Notes: a model not told the origin generated them from the sequence alone. Shown: positions 43,941-54,288, counted from the stretch's first letter. The stretch is 64,000 bases of DNA from Deltaproteobacteria bacterium (GCA_016208165.1 JACQYL010000115.1:1-64000), one strand, 5' to 3'. Numbers and translations: made by a program.

Positions 43941-44581
43941 GTCTTGTTCCTCGATTCCTGATAATAGTCGCAGTGGGTTTTGAGTTCACACTCGGGACAT
44001 TTGGGTTTCCGCGCCGTGCAAGTGAGACGCCCGTGCCAGATCATCCGGTGGCTGAGTCGGTTCCAGGACTCCTTGGGAAAAAGTTCCATGAGGTCGAATT
44101 CGATTTTGACTGCGTCTTTGTTCCCGGTGAGTCCCAGACGTTGGGCCACCCGCGATACGTGCGTATCCACAACGATTCCCGGGATTCCGTAAGTCTCTCC
44201 CAGGATCAGGTTGGCCGTCTTTCTCCCGATACCGGGAAGCTTTACCAGTTCTTCCTGACTCGGCGGCACCTCACCCCCGAAACGCTCCACCAGGGCCTCG
44301 GCGCATCCTTTCAAGCTCTTGGCTTTGTTCCGGAAAAATCCGGTGGGACGGACGGCTTCCTCCAATTCATCCGGAACGGCCCGAGCCATGTCCCTGACAT
44401 CGGGATACTTCTTGAACAGGTCCGGCGTTACCTGATTCACCCGTTCATCGGTACACTGCGCCGACAGAATCGTCGCAACCAGCAGCTCCCACGGATTCCC
44501 GTAATTCAACGCGCAAGACGCGTCAGGCAGCATCCGATCCAGCTTTTTTTCGATCCATGATGCTTTCTGTTTGAGATCCAT
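43937..44581 (-). CDS. nth: Endonuclease III
   Basis: DNA glycosylase/AP lyase of base-excision repair. The HhH motif is L-P-G-I-G-R-K-T-A-N with catalytic Lys. V-V-D-T-H-V-S-R-V carries the catalytic Asp. The C-x6-C-x2-C-x5-C iron-sulfur loop is at the C-terminus (C-T-A-R-K-P-K-C-P-E-C). 214 aa from the Met at 44581, which has GGAG eight bases upstream; longer starts upstream lack one. Confidence 0.95.
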   Translation of the reverse strand: MDLKQKASWIEKKLDRMLPDASCALNYGNPWELLVATILSAQCTDERVNQVTPDLFKKYPDVRDMARAVPDELEEAVRPTGFFRNKAKSLKGCAEALVERFGGEVPPSQEELVKLPGIGRKTANLILGETYGIPGIVVDTHVSRVAQRLGLTGNKDAVKIEFDLMELFPKESWNRLSHRMIWHGRLTCTARKPKCPECELKTHCDYYQESRNKT

Positions 44582-44748
44582 CCAAGGCTCCTGTCTTTGC
44601 ATGCACCCGAGAATGGTTCGTTCGGAGCAGGCGTGGTTCGCTTGCACCTCGGACACTTTCCTGTTACTAATGCCCCGAACCTGATGTCCCATGTGGACTT
44701 GCCGGCGATCTTCGGGATCGCCGGATACATACGCAGAGCACCGAAGTT

Positions 44749-46683
44749 ATGATATACGAATACTTCATTATTTTCATTACCGTATTGATCGTCTACACCA
44801 CCTTCGAGCCCCCGGCGGTGGATCCGGTTCAAACCGGGATGCGCTGGGTGGCCTCTCTGCTGGTCTTCACGGTTTACGGAGTGCTGGTGGGCGTGGTGTT
44901 CAAACGTCTCGCCGGATTGGCCGCCGGGAACAGTGTCGCTTTGGGCCTGATACAGAAACGGTACCGGCGCTGCCTGACCTGGTTTTCCATTCTCGCGATG
45001 GCTTGCTTCACTTTTCACGTCTACGTTCTGAACGTCAAGGCGGATTTTCAAGCGCTACCGTGGAGCAGGTCGTTCCCGACATTGTCTTCCTTCCTTGCTC
45101 TCTGCGTATTCTTCGCTTATCTGATCGTGATGTGGTGGTCCGCCTATCCACTGGCGCGCAGGCTTTTCGGACTGGAGTGGACCCGCAGCAGCTTTGTGCT
45201 CGCCCGTCTCAGGCTTTACGGTTCCATATTGGCGCCGTGGTTCATCCTGTCATGTACGACGGATGTTATGGAGCTTACCGCCTTCAACCCCCTGGCAAGA
45301 CTGGGCGCATTCACCCAGGAAATCGTCTTTTTTGGGACCTTCGTGGGATTGTTCGCCGTATTCGGCCCGGTGCTGATTCGTTATTTCTGGGGACTCGCCC
45401 CGCTTCCTCCCGGTCCCGTTCGAAACCACATTGAGGGCGAATGCATCAGAAATCACTTCCGCTACCGCGATATCATGCTATGGCCTTTGTTCGAACGGGA
45501 GTTGCTGACGGCGGGCGTCATGGGCATCATTTCCAGATTCAGATACATCATGATCAGTCCATCTCTGCTGAACCTATTGAATTCGGAAGAACTCACCGGT
45601 GTGTTGGCTCACGAGATCGGGCATATCAAGAGAAAACACATGCTTTATTATATGTTTCTTATCATGGGATATGTGGTGCTTGTGTATCCGTTGTTTACGA
45701 TCTTTGCGCTATTGGCGCCTTATAGCGACACGCTGATCTCCCTGGTTACTTCTTCTTCGCCGTCCGAGACCACCCGATTGTCCCTTCTTCTCACGATACC
45801 GATGCTGGGCGGATTCGTGCTGTATTTTCGTTTTGTATTCGGGTACTTCATGCGAAACTTCGAACGACAGGCGGACCTGTTCAGTCTTCAACAGACCGGA
45901 AACGCTGAAGCCTTGACGCGTTCATTGGAAAAAATCGCGTATTTCAGCGGTACTCCTCCCGGCACGCCTTCATGGCATCATTTCAGTGTGCGGGAACGGA
46001 TCGAAACGCTCAATCGGGCGACTTTCGAACCCCGTCTCATTCCTGCCCACGATTCCAAGATAAAACGATCCATATGGTTGTATGTGTCGGTTGTGCTAGT
46101 GGTGGGTGTGGGGGCGTACGTTCTGGAGCAATCCCCGGTACGGGCCGCGCTGGAACGCGTCAGCGTTGAAAAAGCGTTGACTCGCTATATCGAACACCAT
46201 CCCGATGATGCGAACGCCCTATCCATGCTAGGCAGTCTCTACTTCGAACAAAAGCGTTTCGGAGACGCTGAACATTCATATCAGGCGGCCCTGGACATCA
46301 ACCCCGTGGACCCGGAGACGTTGAACAACCTGGCATGGCTTTACGCCACTTCCGAAGATCCCGCTTTCAGCAAGCCGAAGGAGGCGCTCGATCTGGCTGA
46401 GAAGGCCGCACGTTTGAAGCCGGCTCCGCACATATTGGATACTCTGGCCGAAAGCTATTACCGGAATGGACGTTTCGACGAGGCTGTGTTGCAGGCGGAG
46501 GATATCCTACGCCTGCCTTTGGAGGATCGCAGCTACTTCGAAGAACAGCTGGCCAAATTCCGCCGGGCCCTCGAGGAAGCGAAAGAAAACGGTTCGAACA
46601 CCCCAATGGAATGGCATCGGACTAGGAGCGGTGCAGGAATCCCTCGGCGAGCCGAATGTGCCGGGGGTTCGCCCCACCCCTGA
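44749..46683 (+). CDS. M48-family membrane metallopeptidase with C-terminal TPR repeats
   Basis: 644 aa. Six or more membrane helices lie before and after the zinc motif H288-E-I-G-H292 (L-A-H-E-I-G-H-I-K-R-K-H), as in HtpX/Ste24 relatives. Two to three TPR units lie near residues 470-590 (A-L-S-M-L-G-S-L-Y-F-E-Q-K-R-F; T-L-N-N-L-A-W-L-Y). Inner-membrane quality-control protease. Divergent from nth. Confidence 0.87.
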   Translation: MIYEYFIIFITVLIVYTTFEPPAVDPVQTGMRWVASLLVFTVYGVLVGVVFKRLAGLAAGNSVALGLIQKRYRRCLTWFSILAMACFTFHVYVLNVKADFQALPWSRSFPTLSSFLALCVFFAYLIVMWWSAYPLARRLFGLEWTRSSFVLARLRLYGSILAPWFILSCTTDVMELTAFNPLARLGAFTQEIVFFGTFVGLFAVFGPVLIRYFWGLAPLPPGPVRNHIEGECIRNHFRYRDIMLWPLFERELLTAGVMGIISRFRYIMISPSLLNLLNSEELTGVLAHEIGHIKRKHMLYYMFLIMGYVVLVYPLFTIFALLAPYSDTLISLVTSSSPSETTRLSLLLTIPMLGGFVLYFRFVFGYFMRNFERQADLFSLQQTGNAEALTRSLEKIAYFSGTPPGTPSWHHFSVRERIETLNRATFEPRLIPAHDSKIKRSIWLYVSVVLVVGVGAYVLEQSPVRAALERVSVEKALTRYIEHHPDDANALSMLGSLYFEQKRFGDAEHSYQAALDINPVDPETLNNLAWLYATSEDPAFSKPKEALDLAEKAARLKPAPHILDTLAESYYRNGRFDEAVLQAEDILRLPLEDRSYFEEQLAKFRRALEEAKENGSNTPMEWHRTRSGAGIPRRAECAGGSPHP

Positions 46684-46791
46684 GGGTGGCCGCTTCGAGG
46701 GCGCAGATCCGACGATTTTCCTAGCCGAAGCCTGCGCCAAACAGTAGACGAACCGAGTTCCACCTCGGCTGTTATCCGGGAAGGAGGATGC

Positions 46792-47082
46792 ATGGGAAAA
46801 CAGCACCGCATGGTCATCGAACTGGATGAAACGAACCAAATCGTTCGCCTGACAGCCGACGCCGAAATAGAAGCGTTCGTCCTCAAAAAGACTTCCTCGT
46901 CCATTCCCGGAGAATACATCGGACGGTACTCGAGCGAGGTAGGGCCGGAATATGTTCAAGAAGCCTTCGAACGAGTGGATCGCAGCCACAACAGCGCCGA
47001 GCGGATTTTGAGGGAGAAACTCCTTCCTGCGGATGTGGTCGAGGAAATGTGTCACGCTCCCTATCGGTTCGGCGACAAATAG
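46792..47082 (+). CDS. Small protein of unknown function, 96 aa
   Basis: Not recognised. Preceded by GGAAGGAGG at good spacing, so translation is very likely. The product is charged, with no signal or membrane segment. V-I-E-L-D-E-T-N-Q-I and a helical middle (E-Y-V-Q-E-A-F-E-R-V-D-R-S-H-N) suggest a small soluble alpha/beta protein. Only 108 bases separate it from the protease gene. Confidence 0.7.
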   Translation: MGKQHRMVIELDETNQIVRLTADAEIEAFVLKKTSSSIPGEYIGRYSSEVGPEYVQEAFERVDRSHNSAERILREKLLPADVVEEMCHAPYRFGDK

Positions 47083-47323
47083 CCTGCCGTTTACCGGAGG
47101 ACCGCCTGCCCCACATCCGATTTCCCGGCCATCTTCAGTTTAAGTCACTTGAGTTAGGGGGGAGGGAAGTGATAGGATTGATAAAAGCAGCGTTCGATGA
47201 CTAAGATTTCGCGGCACTAGGAAAATCAGAAGCGGTCATCCGTCGGAATTCGTTCGAATAGGAGCGGAGACGCGGAAGAACCGTATTCTCTCAGACGGAT
47301 ACCCCCGAACACCTGGAGCTTAC

Positions 47324-47944
47324 GTGGCTGCTTCTCCCAGGCCATCATCAACAGCAATGGAGCCCGAGTCCAACATGGAGAACTCGCGGCGTTGGTTCAG
47401 CTCGAAAATCCAGCTGGCGCTTATCTTTCTATGTCTGATTCTCTTTGCCACCGGATCCTGCATATTTTATATAGAAGAACAAAATAATTTCCATTTGGTC
47501 ACGACGGAATCCGCATACAGGTCCGCCCAATTGGACCGAGGTGAACTCCAATACTATGTATCAAAGTATGATATTAAATCTATCATAAATCTCCGAGGTG
47601 AATGCACCGGCGAGCAATGGTACGGAGAGGAAAAGGACGTCAGTCGGATGCTTGGTGTAAAGCATTACGATATTGATTTATCGGCCTACATTAAGCCGAC
47701 GCCGGACCAAATGGATCGATTGATCGCCATTTTTAGAGAGGCGAAGCCTCCTGTTCTGATCCACTGCAGAGGCGGCGCGGACCGATCGGGGTTTGCGTCG
47801 GCTGTATGGAAAGTGATTATTGATAAAGAAACGAAGTCGACAGCACAAAAGCAGTTGTCTATCGTCTACGGTCATTTACCTTTTGGAGCCGCCCGCGTTC
47901 TCGACGATTTCTTCGAAGACTGGCAGCCGGAACCGCTTTCCTGA
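47324..47944 (+). CDS. Membrane-anchored tyrosine phosphatase-like protein
   Basis: The dual-specificity phosphatase loop H-C-R-G-G-A-D-R-S-G is near residue 148. One hydrophobic helix at residues 30-45 anchors or exports the protein. Catalytic Asp could be D in Y-D-I-D-L-S-A-Y. A GTG at 47324 has GGAG five bases upstream; ATG codons at 47357 and 47375 have none. Resembles the SIW14/DSP-like phosphatases of bacteria, some of which act on inositol phosphates. Single gene. Base composition is AT-richer than its neighbours, which may point to transfer. Confidence 0.85.
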   Translation: MAASPRPSSTAMEPESNMENSRRWFSSKIQLALIFLCLILFATGSCIFYIEEQNNFHLVTTESAYRSAQLDRGELQYYVSKYDIKSIINLRGECTGEQWYGEEKDVSRMLGVKHYDIDLSAYIKPTPDQMDRLIAIFREAKPPVLIHCRGGADRSGFASAVWKVIIDKETKSTAQKQLSIVYGHLPFGAARVLDDFFEDWQPEPLS

Positions 47945-48104
47945 GCCTTTCTTTTGGTCGATCAAAAGAGTTCCCCTCCACTCCACGAACATGAGACCGC
48001 ATCAGGGGAACCGCCGACTCCCGCATCGGGTTCCTTCAGTCCCCTCTCCCATGGCTGAAAGAATGGCTTAAGACAAGTAACGGCCCTCTGAACTCTTCAG
48101 ACCG

Positions 48105-48788
48105 CTAGTCCACAAAAGTAAGTATGTTTTCCAAGGCTTCCCTTTCAGATAGGATGTTGTTGATCGGATGATCCCAATCCGGCTTCCCGATGGCCATGCC
48201 GATAACAATGAACTTCGAATCCGGGATCTTTACGATCTCCCTCAGTGTATCCGGATAGTCGACAATGGCTCGCATGATGCAGGTTCCAAGGCCATACTGT
48301 TGGGCCATGAGGGCTATGGTCTGAGCCATGATGCCCGAATCCACAAGCGGCCATCCGCCGCTCAGCAGTTTGTCGTGCACAATGATCAGAACGGCGGGGG
48401 CGCCGAAAAAATGATACATGTTTTCATAGTATTCCCGTAAACGCTCGTCATCGCCCTTCAGGATGCCCACGGCTTCGAATATCTGCTTTGCCAGCCTTAC
48501 ACTTCGATCCCTGTAAATCCCCCGAAGTCTCGGCCCCACATTCCCTATGCTCGGTATCGTGATATCCGGCTTGGGTTCGATGCCCAGCCGATACTTCTCC
48601 GTACAGGCTTCTCTAAGTTCATCGAGGGCGTTACCCGAGACCAGATAGAATTCCCACGGTTGGGAGTTCACTCCGGAAGGTGCCCGGACAGCCGTCACTA
48701 ACAACTCCCTGACGATGCGCCGGGGTACGGGCTCCGGCTTGAAAGCCCTGATGGACCTCCTGGATGTTATGGCGTCTACTAGATCCAT
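48105..48788 (-). CDS. Nitroreductase family protein
   Basis: FMN-dependent oxidoreductase: S-R-R-S-I-R-A-F at residue 9 (FMN phosphate binding), A-P-S-G-V-N-S-Q-P-W near residue 36, and G-L-G-T-C-I-M-R near residue 165 in the later FMN region. 227 aa is usual. GAGGAG stands upstream of the ATG at a somewhat long distance. Substrate unknown. Confidence 0.92.
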   Translation of the reverse strand: MDLVDAITSRRSIRAFKPEPVPRRIVRELLVTAVRAPSGVNSQPWEFYLVSGNALDELREACTEKYRLGIEPKPDITIPSIGNVGPRLRGIYRDRSVRLAKQIFEAVGILKGDDERLREYYENMYHFFGAPAVLIIVHDKLLSGGWPLVDSGIMAQTIALMAQQYGLGTCIMRAIVDYPDTLREIVKIPDSKFIVIGMAIGKPDWDHPINNILSEREALENILTFVD

Positions 48789-49184
48789 ACGGTTTCCTTT
48801 CTATTTCTCCTCGATGGGGCGTTGAATCGCAACGTGTCAATACTCGGAGTCGTGATCTGAGATAAGTGATCGCTGATTCCAGCCATACTACCCGGCCCCC
48901 GATTCGCCTTCAAGCCTTAATGCAAGACTGCCTGAAGGCGTCTCGAATGGCCCCGGCTTGGTCCGATTCGGCGACCCTCGGAATGAAGGCCAAGGTTGTT
49001 TCCCAGTCCTTTCGATTTGAAATCTCCTCATTGGTGGAGTACCCTCCACAAAAGACAAGAAAGGGGTACATCCACATTCGCTTCGCATGTGGAGTCTTGT
49101 TGGAGATCCGCGAGCCTGCCTGCTGCTGCGGCGGGTTTCACTTCTTTCGAGCGGGCTGTAAGAAGCGGACAGGGAGAATTGCAG
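48789..49184. other. Intergenic region between divergent genes
   Basis: About 395 bases. A TCCACAT/ATGTGGA hairpin with TCGCTTCGC loop lies near 49071-49093. A frame open into the tldD gene from about 48996 has unlikely composition for an N-terminus and is not counted. Confidence 0.4.
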
Positions 49185-50576
49185 GTGAATATCGATCAGG
49201 GACTGTTTCCGATCCTTTCGGACTGTGTGTTCGATCTCGAGCGAGAAGTGCCCTACGCTTGCGCGCTGGCCTTGCAGCACGAAGGAGAACGCGTCGTATG
49301 GCAGAACAAGCGCCAAATCGTGGAAGAAATCCATCCGGTCAAGGGCGTGGTCCTGACTGTATTTACGGGAAAACACTTTATCGAAGCGGCGACCAATGAC
49401 TTGACCTCCGCAGCATTGAGGAAAGCCACTCGAGATCTCCGTGACATGGCCGGATACGATGGGATCCGATACGACGGTATAGAGGTGGATCCGGGTCCAA
49501 AGATGAAAAAGGCCTATCGTGTCGAATGCAAAGACCGTCCCGAGCAGATACCGCTAAACGAGAAGCTGGACGCTCTGGGCGATACGCAGGCCAAACTTCG
49601 CGCCATGGATTCGCGAATCGCCGACGCTGTCATACAATATGGGCACACGCGAGACCGGGAAGTATTTGTCAACCGGAACAAGCTCCTCTATCAGCACCTT
49701 CGCAGGACCCAGGCCGTGGCTTTGGTCATCGTAAGGGAGGGCGCCAAATCCGCGTCGCTCCATACAGGACACTGCTTTCAGGGAGGCTGGGAACACGCCC
49801 ACATCAACGAACAAGAACTGGAGAGCCTCGTTTCGGACGGGCTTCTCCAGCTTGCCGCCGATCGTCTGATCCCAGGTACCTACGACGCCATCCTTTCCCC
49901 GGAATTCGCCGGACTATTTGCGCACGAGGCTTTCGGTCATGGTACGGAAGCGGACATGTTTCTAAAAAAGCGGTCCATGGGGCAAGCGTATATGGGCAAA
50001 GAGGTGGCCTCGCCTCTGGTGAACATGTCGGACGATCCGAGTTTGCCCGGACAAGCGGGATCTTATTTGTTCGACCATGAAGGCGAGATCTCTTCCTGCA
50101 CCCGCATCCTAGTGGGTGGCATCCTGACACAGGCCCTGACGGACATGAACTCGGCCATGCGGCTGAACCTCCCCCGAACGGCCAATGGAAGGAGGGAATC
50201 GTTCGAGCGAAAGGCGTACGCGCGCATGAGCAACACCTTCTTCGAGTCCGGCGGGCATACCCTGGACCAGATGCTTTCCGATATCGACCACGGGTATATG
50301 CTGGACCGACCGAGCAACGGCATGGAGGATCCCAAAGGCTGGGGCATTCAGCTCGAAGGATACCTGGCGCGGGAAATCAGGCATGGGAAGTTAACTGGAC
50401 GCGTGTTCTCTCCGGTTATTGTCACGGGATCCGTCCCGGAGTTGTTGAAATCCATCTCCATGGTTGGGAACAGCGTCAGGATTTCAGGTCTGGGCATGTG
50501 CGGCAAAGGCCACAAGGAATGGGTGAAGGTTACGGACGGTGGACCTTATTTGAGACTTCGGGCGCGACTGGGGTGA
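49185..50576 (+). CDS. tldD: TldD-like metallopeptidase
   Basis: The zinc motif H-E-A-F-G-H (HExxxH) followed by G-T-E-A-D marks the catalytic subunit of the TldD/TldE peptidase, which trims natural peptides such as RiPP precursors or CcdA. About 463 aa from a GTG at 49185 with AGGGAG eight bases upstream. G-L-G-M-C-G-K-G-H near the C-terminus is family-typical. The next gene, two bases later, encodes the partner. Confidence 0.9.
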   Translation: MNIDQGLFPILSDCVFDLEREVPYACALALQHEGERVVWQNKRQIVEEIHPVKGVVLTVFTGKHFIEAATNDLTSAALRKATRDLRDMAGYDGIRYDGIEVDPGPKMKKAYRVECKDRPEQIPLNEKLDALGDTQAKLRAMDSRIADAVIQYGHTRDREVFVNRNKLLYQHLRRTQAVALVIVREGAKSASLHTGHCFQGGWEHAHINEQELESLVSDGLLQLAADRLIPGTYDAILSPEFAGLFAHEAFGHGTEADMFLKKRSMGQAYMGKEVASPLVNMSDDPSLPGQAGSYLFDHEGEISSCTRILVGGILTQALTDMNSAMRLNLPRTANGRRESFERKAYARMSNTFFESGGHTLDQMLSDIDHGYMLDRPSNGMEDPKGWGIQLEGYLAREIRHGKLTGRVFSPVIVTGSVPELLKSISMVGNSVRISGLGMCGKGHKEWVKVTDGGPYLRLRARLG

Positions 50577-50578
50577 GT

Positions 50579-51886
50579 ATGGGATTTCCCGGACTTGACG
50601 AAATTTTTGTGTTTCTATCCCAGGTGAAACCACTCACCGCCTGGGAAGCACTGGTTGTAAGCTCGTCCGCTTTTCAGGAATTTCGAATAATGGATGAGGT
50701 CGAGTGTGTCCGCGAATTGAATTCCGACCGGCTTCTCCTCCGCTTGTATGCAGAGAGGGTATTGGATGGGAAAAGAGTGTTGGGAGAATCTTCCCTCGTG
50801 TTGAACCCATTGGACGAATTTCGGTCCCGGGTCCGCCGATCCATTGAAATGGCCGCACTGGTGAAAAACGAGCCTTTCGATTTGCCGGGGCCGGGCCAAC
50901 ACTATTCCGAGGTCGAGACTCATGATCCGACAATGGCGGCCAATCCCTTCCACCACATCGCCACGGTGCGAAAACGGCTCGAGGTCAAGAGCCGGCAAGA
51001 ACAGGTTGTGCTGAGCTCGTCCGAAGTGTGGATTGAGGAGAAGCGCAGGACTTTCCGCAACTCCCTTGGAATCGAGGCGGGTTATTCGGAGACGGAGCTG
51101 TTCGTTGACTTCGTGTGTCTGGCGAAAGACGGCTTGGGACATGAATCGGAAAGCCATGGCTGCAGGAAAGTCCGGAGGCTGCAGGATCTGGATCCTGATT
51201 CCATGGTGGCGCGGAACGCCCGTTTCGCTCGCGATACCCTGTCCGCTGAAGAACCTCCTACCGGAGAGTTTGACGTTGTCTTTTCTCACGAAAGCCTGGA
51301 CAGCCTTTTCAATTATTTTGTGGCCCAATCGGGCGGTCCGGCCGCTTACCATGGTTGGTCCAGGTTTAAGAACGGCGAGCCGGTGGTCTCGGAAGTGGCG
51401 GGAGACCGAATCACATTGACCAGCGACCCGGCCCTGCCTGGAGGGCTGAAATCACTTCCTTTTGACGACAACGGTCTTTCGATGCGTCCTGTCAAGGTGA
51501 TCGAAAACGGTCTTTTATGCCAACGTCCGGTGGAAAAGCGTTATGCCCAATACTTGCGCCTCGAACCCAGCGGAGCTTTTGCAAACGTGGTGATCGAGCC
51601 GGGTGCAACCCCTTTCGATTCGTTATTCAATCCGAAACCCGTCCTCCATTGTGTCCGTTTTTCCACTTTCGATCCGGACCCCGTATCAGGGGCGTTCTCC
51701 GGCGAAATCAGACTCGGATATTGGCTTACGGACTCCGGCGTGAAGCCGGTCAAAGGCGGATCCGTGAGCGGCGTTATGGAAAACGCGTTCCGACGGGCGA
51801 CCTTTTCGTCGGAAACAGTTCAAAGGGAAGCCTATCACGGCCCCAAAGGCGTAAAGCTCTGCAATTTAGCCGTGGCAGGCTCTTAG
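50579..51886 (+). CDS. tldE: TldE/PmbA-like partner protein
   Basis: Homologous fold to TldD but without the HExxxH zinc site; the corresponding position reads F-S-H-E-S-L-D-S-L. G-Y-W-L-T-D-S-G-V-K-P-V-K-G-G-S and the A-V-A-G-S end fit TldE. About 435 aa. Forms a heterodimer with the TldD encoded just before. No RiPP precursor gene is obvious next to them. Confidence 0.86.
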   Translation: MGFPGLDEIFVFLSQVKPLTAWEALVVSSSAFQEFRIMDEVECVRELNSDRLLLRLYAERVLDGKRVLGESSLVLNPLDEFRSRVRRSIEMAALVKNEPFDLPGPGQHYSEVETHDPTMAANPFHHIATVRKRLEVKSRQEQVVLSSSEVWIEEKRRTFRNSLGIEAGYSETELFVDFVCLAKDGLGHESESHGCRKVRRLQDLDPDSMVARNARFARDTLSAEEPPTGEFDVVFSHESLDSLFNYFVAQSGGPAAYHGWSRFKNGEPVVSEVAGDRITLTSDPALPGGLKSLPFDDNGLSMRPVKVIENGLLCQRPVEKRYAQYLRLEPSGAFANVVIEPGATPFDSLFNPKPVLHCVRFSTFDPDPVSGAFSGEIRLGYWLTDSGVKPVKGGSVSGVMENAFRRATFSSETVQREAYHGPKGVKLCNLAVAGS

Positions 51887-52349
51887 AACGGTATGGTAAA
51901 GAGGCCTGGTTTGCTTGCCCTTGGGACGCAGGAGTCCCTGCGAAGGCTCCGGACGCGGCGCGGTTCTGCATGTTCAACTCGAACCCGGACATCGCAGCCT
52001 TGAACCAATGACAGGATCCCTGAAAGCGAAAAAGCACGTCAAAAAGACAAAATTGCGCGTTTCAAGGGCTGCGGTTTCAAGAGCGGCGCTGTTTTTCGCT
52101 TAACGCACTGATATTCCAAATGTTCTATAGCAAAAGCGCAAGATTTCATAAATATTCCCGCATATAGGAGATATATACAGCAGATCCCCACCGCACGTAT
52201 CCAGCTTCCTGGTTTTCTTTCCTCAGGTCTCTTGATCTTTTCCGACCGAATTGTTACATAACACCCCCCCTAGTGAGCCGCCACTGGGAATAGTCAATGA
52301 TGGATTCGGGGGGATCGCTGAAAGGCGACCCCGCTTTTCGGGAGAAGAT
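51887..52349. other. Intergenic region upstream of prs
   Basis: About 460 bases, AT-rich in 52100-52260. No gene or known riboswitch recognised. The promoter of prs is expected here. Confidence 0.4.
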
Positions 52350-53312
52350 ATGGGAAATTCCAGAGGAGAGTTGAAGGTATTTGCCGGAGGCAGCAACCCG
52401 GGCCTGGCCGGCCGCATCTGCGAAACCGTGCGTGTGCCGCTCGGGAAAGCCAAACTTACCAGATTCAGCGACGGCGAGCTGTTTGTCGAGATTCAGGAGA
52501 ACGTGCGAGGAAGGGATGTGTTCGTGATCCAATCCTCGTGCAATCCGGTCAACGACAACCTGATGGAACTGCTTCTGATGATCGATGCTTTAAAACGCGC
52601 CTCGGCCGGCCGGATCACAGCCATGATTCCCTACTACGGCTATGCCCGGCAGGATCGCAAGAACGCTCCGAGAGTCCCTATCAGCGCAAAACTGGTAGCG
52701 GATCTCATCAGCGCCGCGGGCGCCGAACGAGTGGTCACCATGGATCTGCACGCCGGGCAGATTCAGGGTTTTTTCAATATTCCAGTGGACAACTTGTACG
52801 CCTCCCAGGTGTTTTTCCCCTTTATGCGTGAAGAATTCATGGGTAAGAAAATTGTGGTCGTCTCTCCCGACGCCGGTGGAATGTTACGGGCCCGGGCCTA
52901 CGGCAAGATCCTCAATACCAAGATTGCGATGATCGACAAACGGAGGCCTGAACCCAACAAAGCCGAAGTCATGCATATTGTCGGTAACGTGGACGGAAAC
53001 ATCTGCATTATACTGGACGATATGGTGGACACGGCGGGCACGCTGTGCGCCGGAGCCCAAGGCCTGGTGGAGAACGGAGCTCAGAAGATCCTGGCGTTCT
53101 GCACGCATCCCGTCCTGAGCGGACCGGCCATTCAACGAATCAATGATTCGGTCATCGAAAAAATCTATACGAGCGATACCATACCGTTGAGCGAGGAAGC
53201 CGTCAAATGCGCCAAAATCCAAGTGCTCAGCGTGGCCGGGGTGTTTGCTCAGGCGATCATCGGAATTCACAAAGACGATTCCATCTCCACGCTGTTCACG
53301 ATACAACATTAG
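52350..53312 (+). CDS. prs: Ribose-phosphate pyrophosphokinase
   Basis: Makes PRPP from ribose-5-phosphate and ATP. R-F-S-D-G-E near residue 33, Y-Y-G-Y-A-R-Q-D-R-K as the flexible loop and ATP site, D-L-H-A-G-Q-I-Q-G-F-F, and D-D-M-V-D-T-A-G-T as the PRPP loop. About 320 aa from the Met at 52350, with GGGAGAAG upstream. Confidence 0.96.
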   Translation: MGNSRGELKVFAGGSNPGLAGRICETVRVPLGKAKLTRFSDGELFVEIQENVRGRDVFVIQSSCNPVNDNLMELLLMIDALKRASAGRITAMIPYYGYARQDRKNAPRVPISAKLVADLISAAGAERVVTMDLHAGQIQGFFNIPVDNLYASQVFFPFMREEFMGKKIVVVSPDAGGMLRARAYGKILNTKIAMIDKRRPEPNKAEVMHIVGNVDGNICIILDDMVDTAGTLCAGAQGLVENGAQKILAFCTHPVLSGPAIQRINDSVIEKIYTSDTIPLSEEAVKCAKIQVLSVAGVFAQAIIGIHKDDSISTLFTIQH

Positions 53313-53339
53313 AGTCCGGATCGCTTAAACGAGAGCGTC

Positions 53340-54215
53340 TCAACCTTCTTTTGGAAATATGGCGATAACTGCGGGAATCCGAAGCTGGATGGGTATGGAT
53401 ACGTTTTTCACCGGTGCTCCGGATGACCAGCTTCCGTAAGTCTCGTAGAGAAATTCCGGCGTTTTCACGACCAATTGGGCCTGATGTCCGCCATCCAGCC
53501 CCATGGCGTTGTGAAGGTCCAGATCCAAATCGGCGATGAAACCGGTGAAGTCGTGCAGCGTATATCCTCCCTCTGTACACAGCACGACGATCCGCCCATC
53601 CTTCAGTGAGGCTAAAGCCGTCCGGTTCGCTATGCGTTCGCTTTCCCTTATTCGCACATTCCCCAAGTGGTCCAACAACATGTAGGATTGGACGGCAAAT
53701 GAATAGGACCCGCCGGATGGGTCTCCTTGCAGGAATTGGAGGTCTAAAATCCGGGCAACGGAAAGGCCTTCGGACTCCCCGGTCTGGACAAACAAGCCCT
53801 TCCATCTTCTGTTGAAAGGCGTGCCATAGTTCTTTCCATCTTTGACCAGCAATCCCATGTGCTTCAGGTCATCGTAGTATTGGCCTGCGTTGAACACCAC
53901 GAGAGCATCCAGGTATTCTCTCCACTGTCCTGCGTCCAACAAAGCCTGCTCTTTCGATTGGGTGAAGTGAAATGCCTCGAACTTGTACCGAGAGGGATCA
54001 ATCAATAGCGCGGCCGTATAGCGACTGCCTTTGCGGCAGTATTTCGGATCGTAGATATGGTCGAAGAAAAGCCCGGGAAGAAGTTGTTTCCACCGGACCC
54101 CGATGGGTTCGGCGCATAGAACAGAAATCGAGTAGGCCAGGAAAACAAGAACGCCGATGGCGGCCCTGCAAACGGTGTATACGTTTCCTCTCCACTTGCC
54201 GGTCAGCTGCGGCAT
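53340..54215 (-). CDS. Phosphodiester glycosidase (NAGPA/DUF2233)-like exported protein
   Basis: A hydrophobic N-terminal segment (A-A-I-G-V-L-V-F-L-A-Y-S) is followed by about 265 residues. The family landmarks are V-F-N-A-G-Q-Y, R-T-A-L-A-S-L-K-D-G-R, and D-L-H-N-A-M-G-L-D-G-G-H near the end; the last fits the conserved N-L-D-G-G motif. Members cleave sugar phosphodiesters or bind exopolysaccharide. A start at 54236 is also possible. Confidence 0.75.
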   Translation of the reverse strand: MPQLTGKWRGNVYTVCRAAIGVLVFLAYSISVLCAEPIGVRWKQLLPGLFFDHIYDPKYCRKGSRYTAALLIDPSRYKFEAFHFTQSKEQALLDAGQWREYLDALVVFNAGQYYDDLKHMGLLVKDGKNYGTPFNRRWKGLFVQTGESEGLSVARILDLQFLQGDPSGGSYSFAVQSYMLLDHLGNVRIRESERIANRTALASLKDGRIVVLCTEGGYTLHDFTGFIADLDLDLHNAMGLDGGHQAQLVVKTPEFLYETYGSWSSGAPVKNVSIPIQLRIPAVIAIFPKEG

Positions 54216-54288
54216 GGATACAACTCCAAGCCTCAAATACCCTGTTCCGCGCCCGTCAGCCCCAGACCTCTCGAATCACCACTAAACG

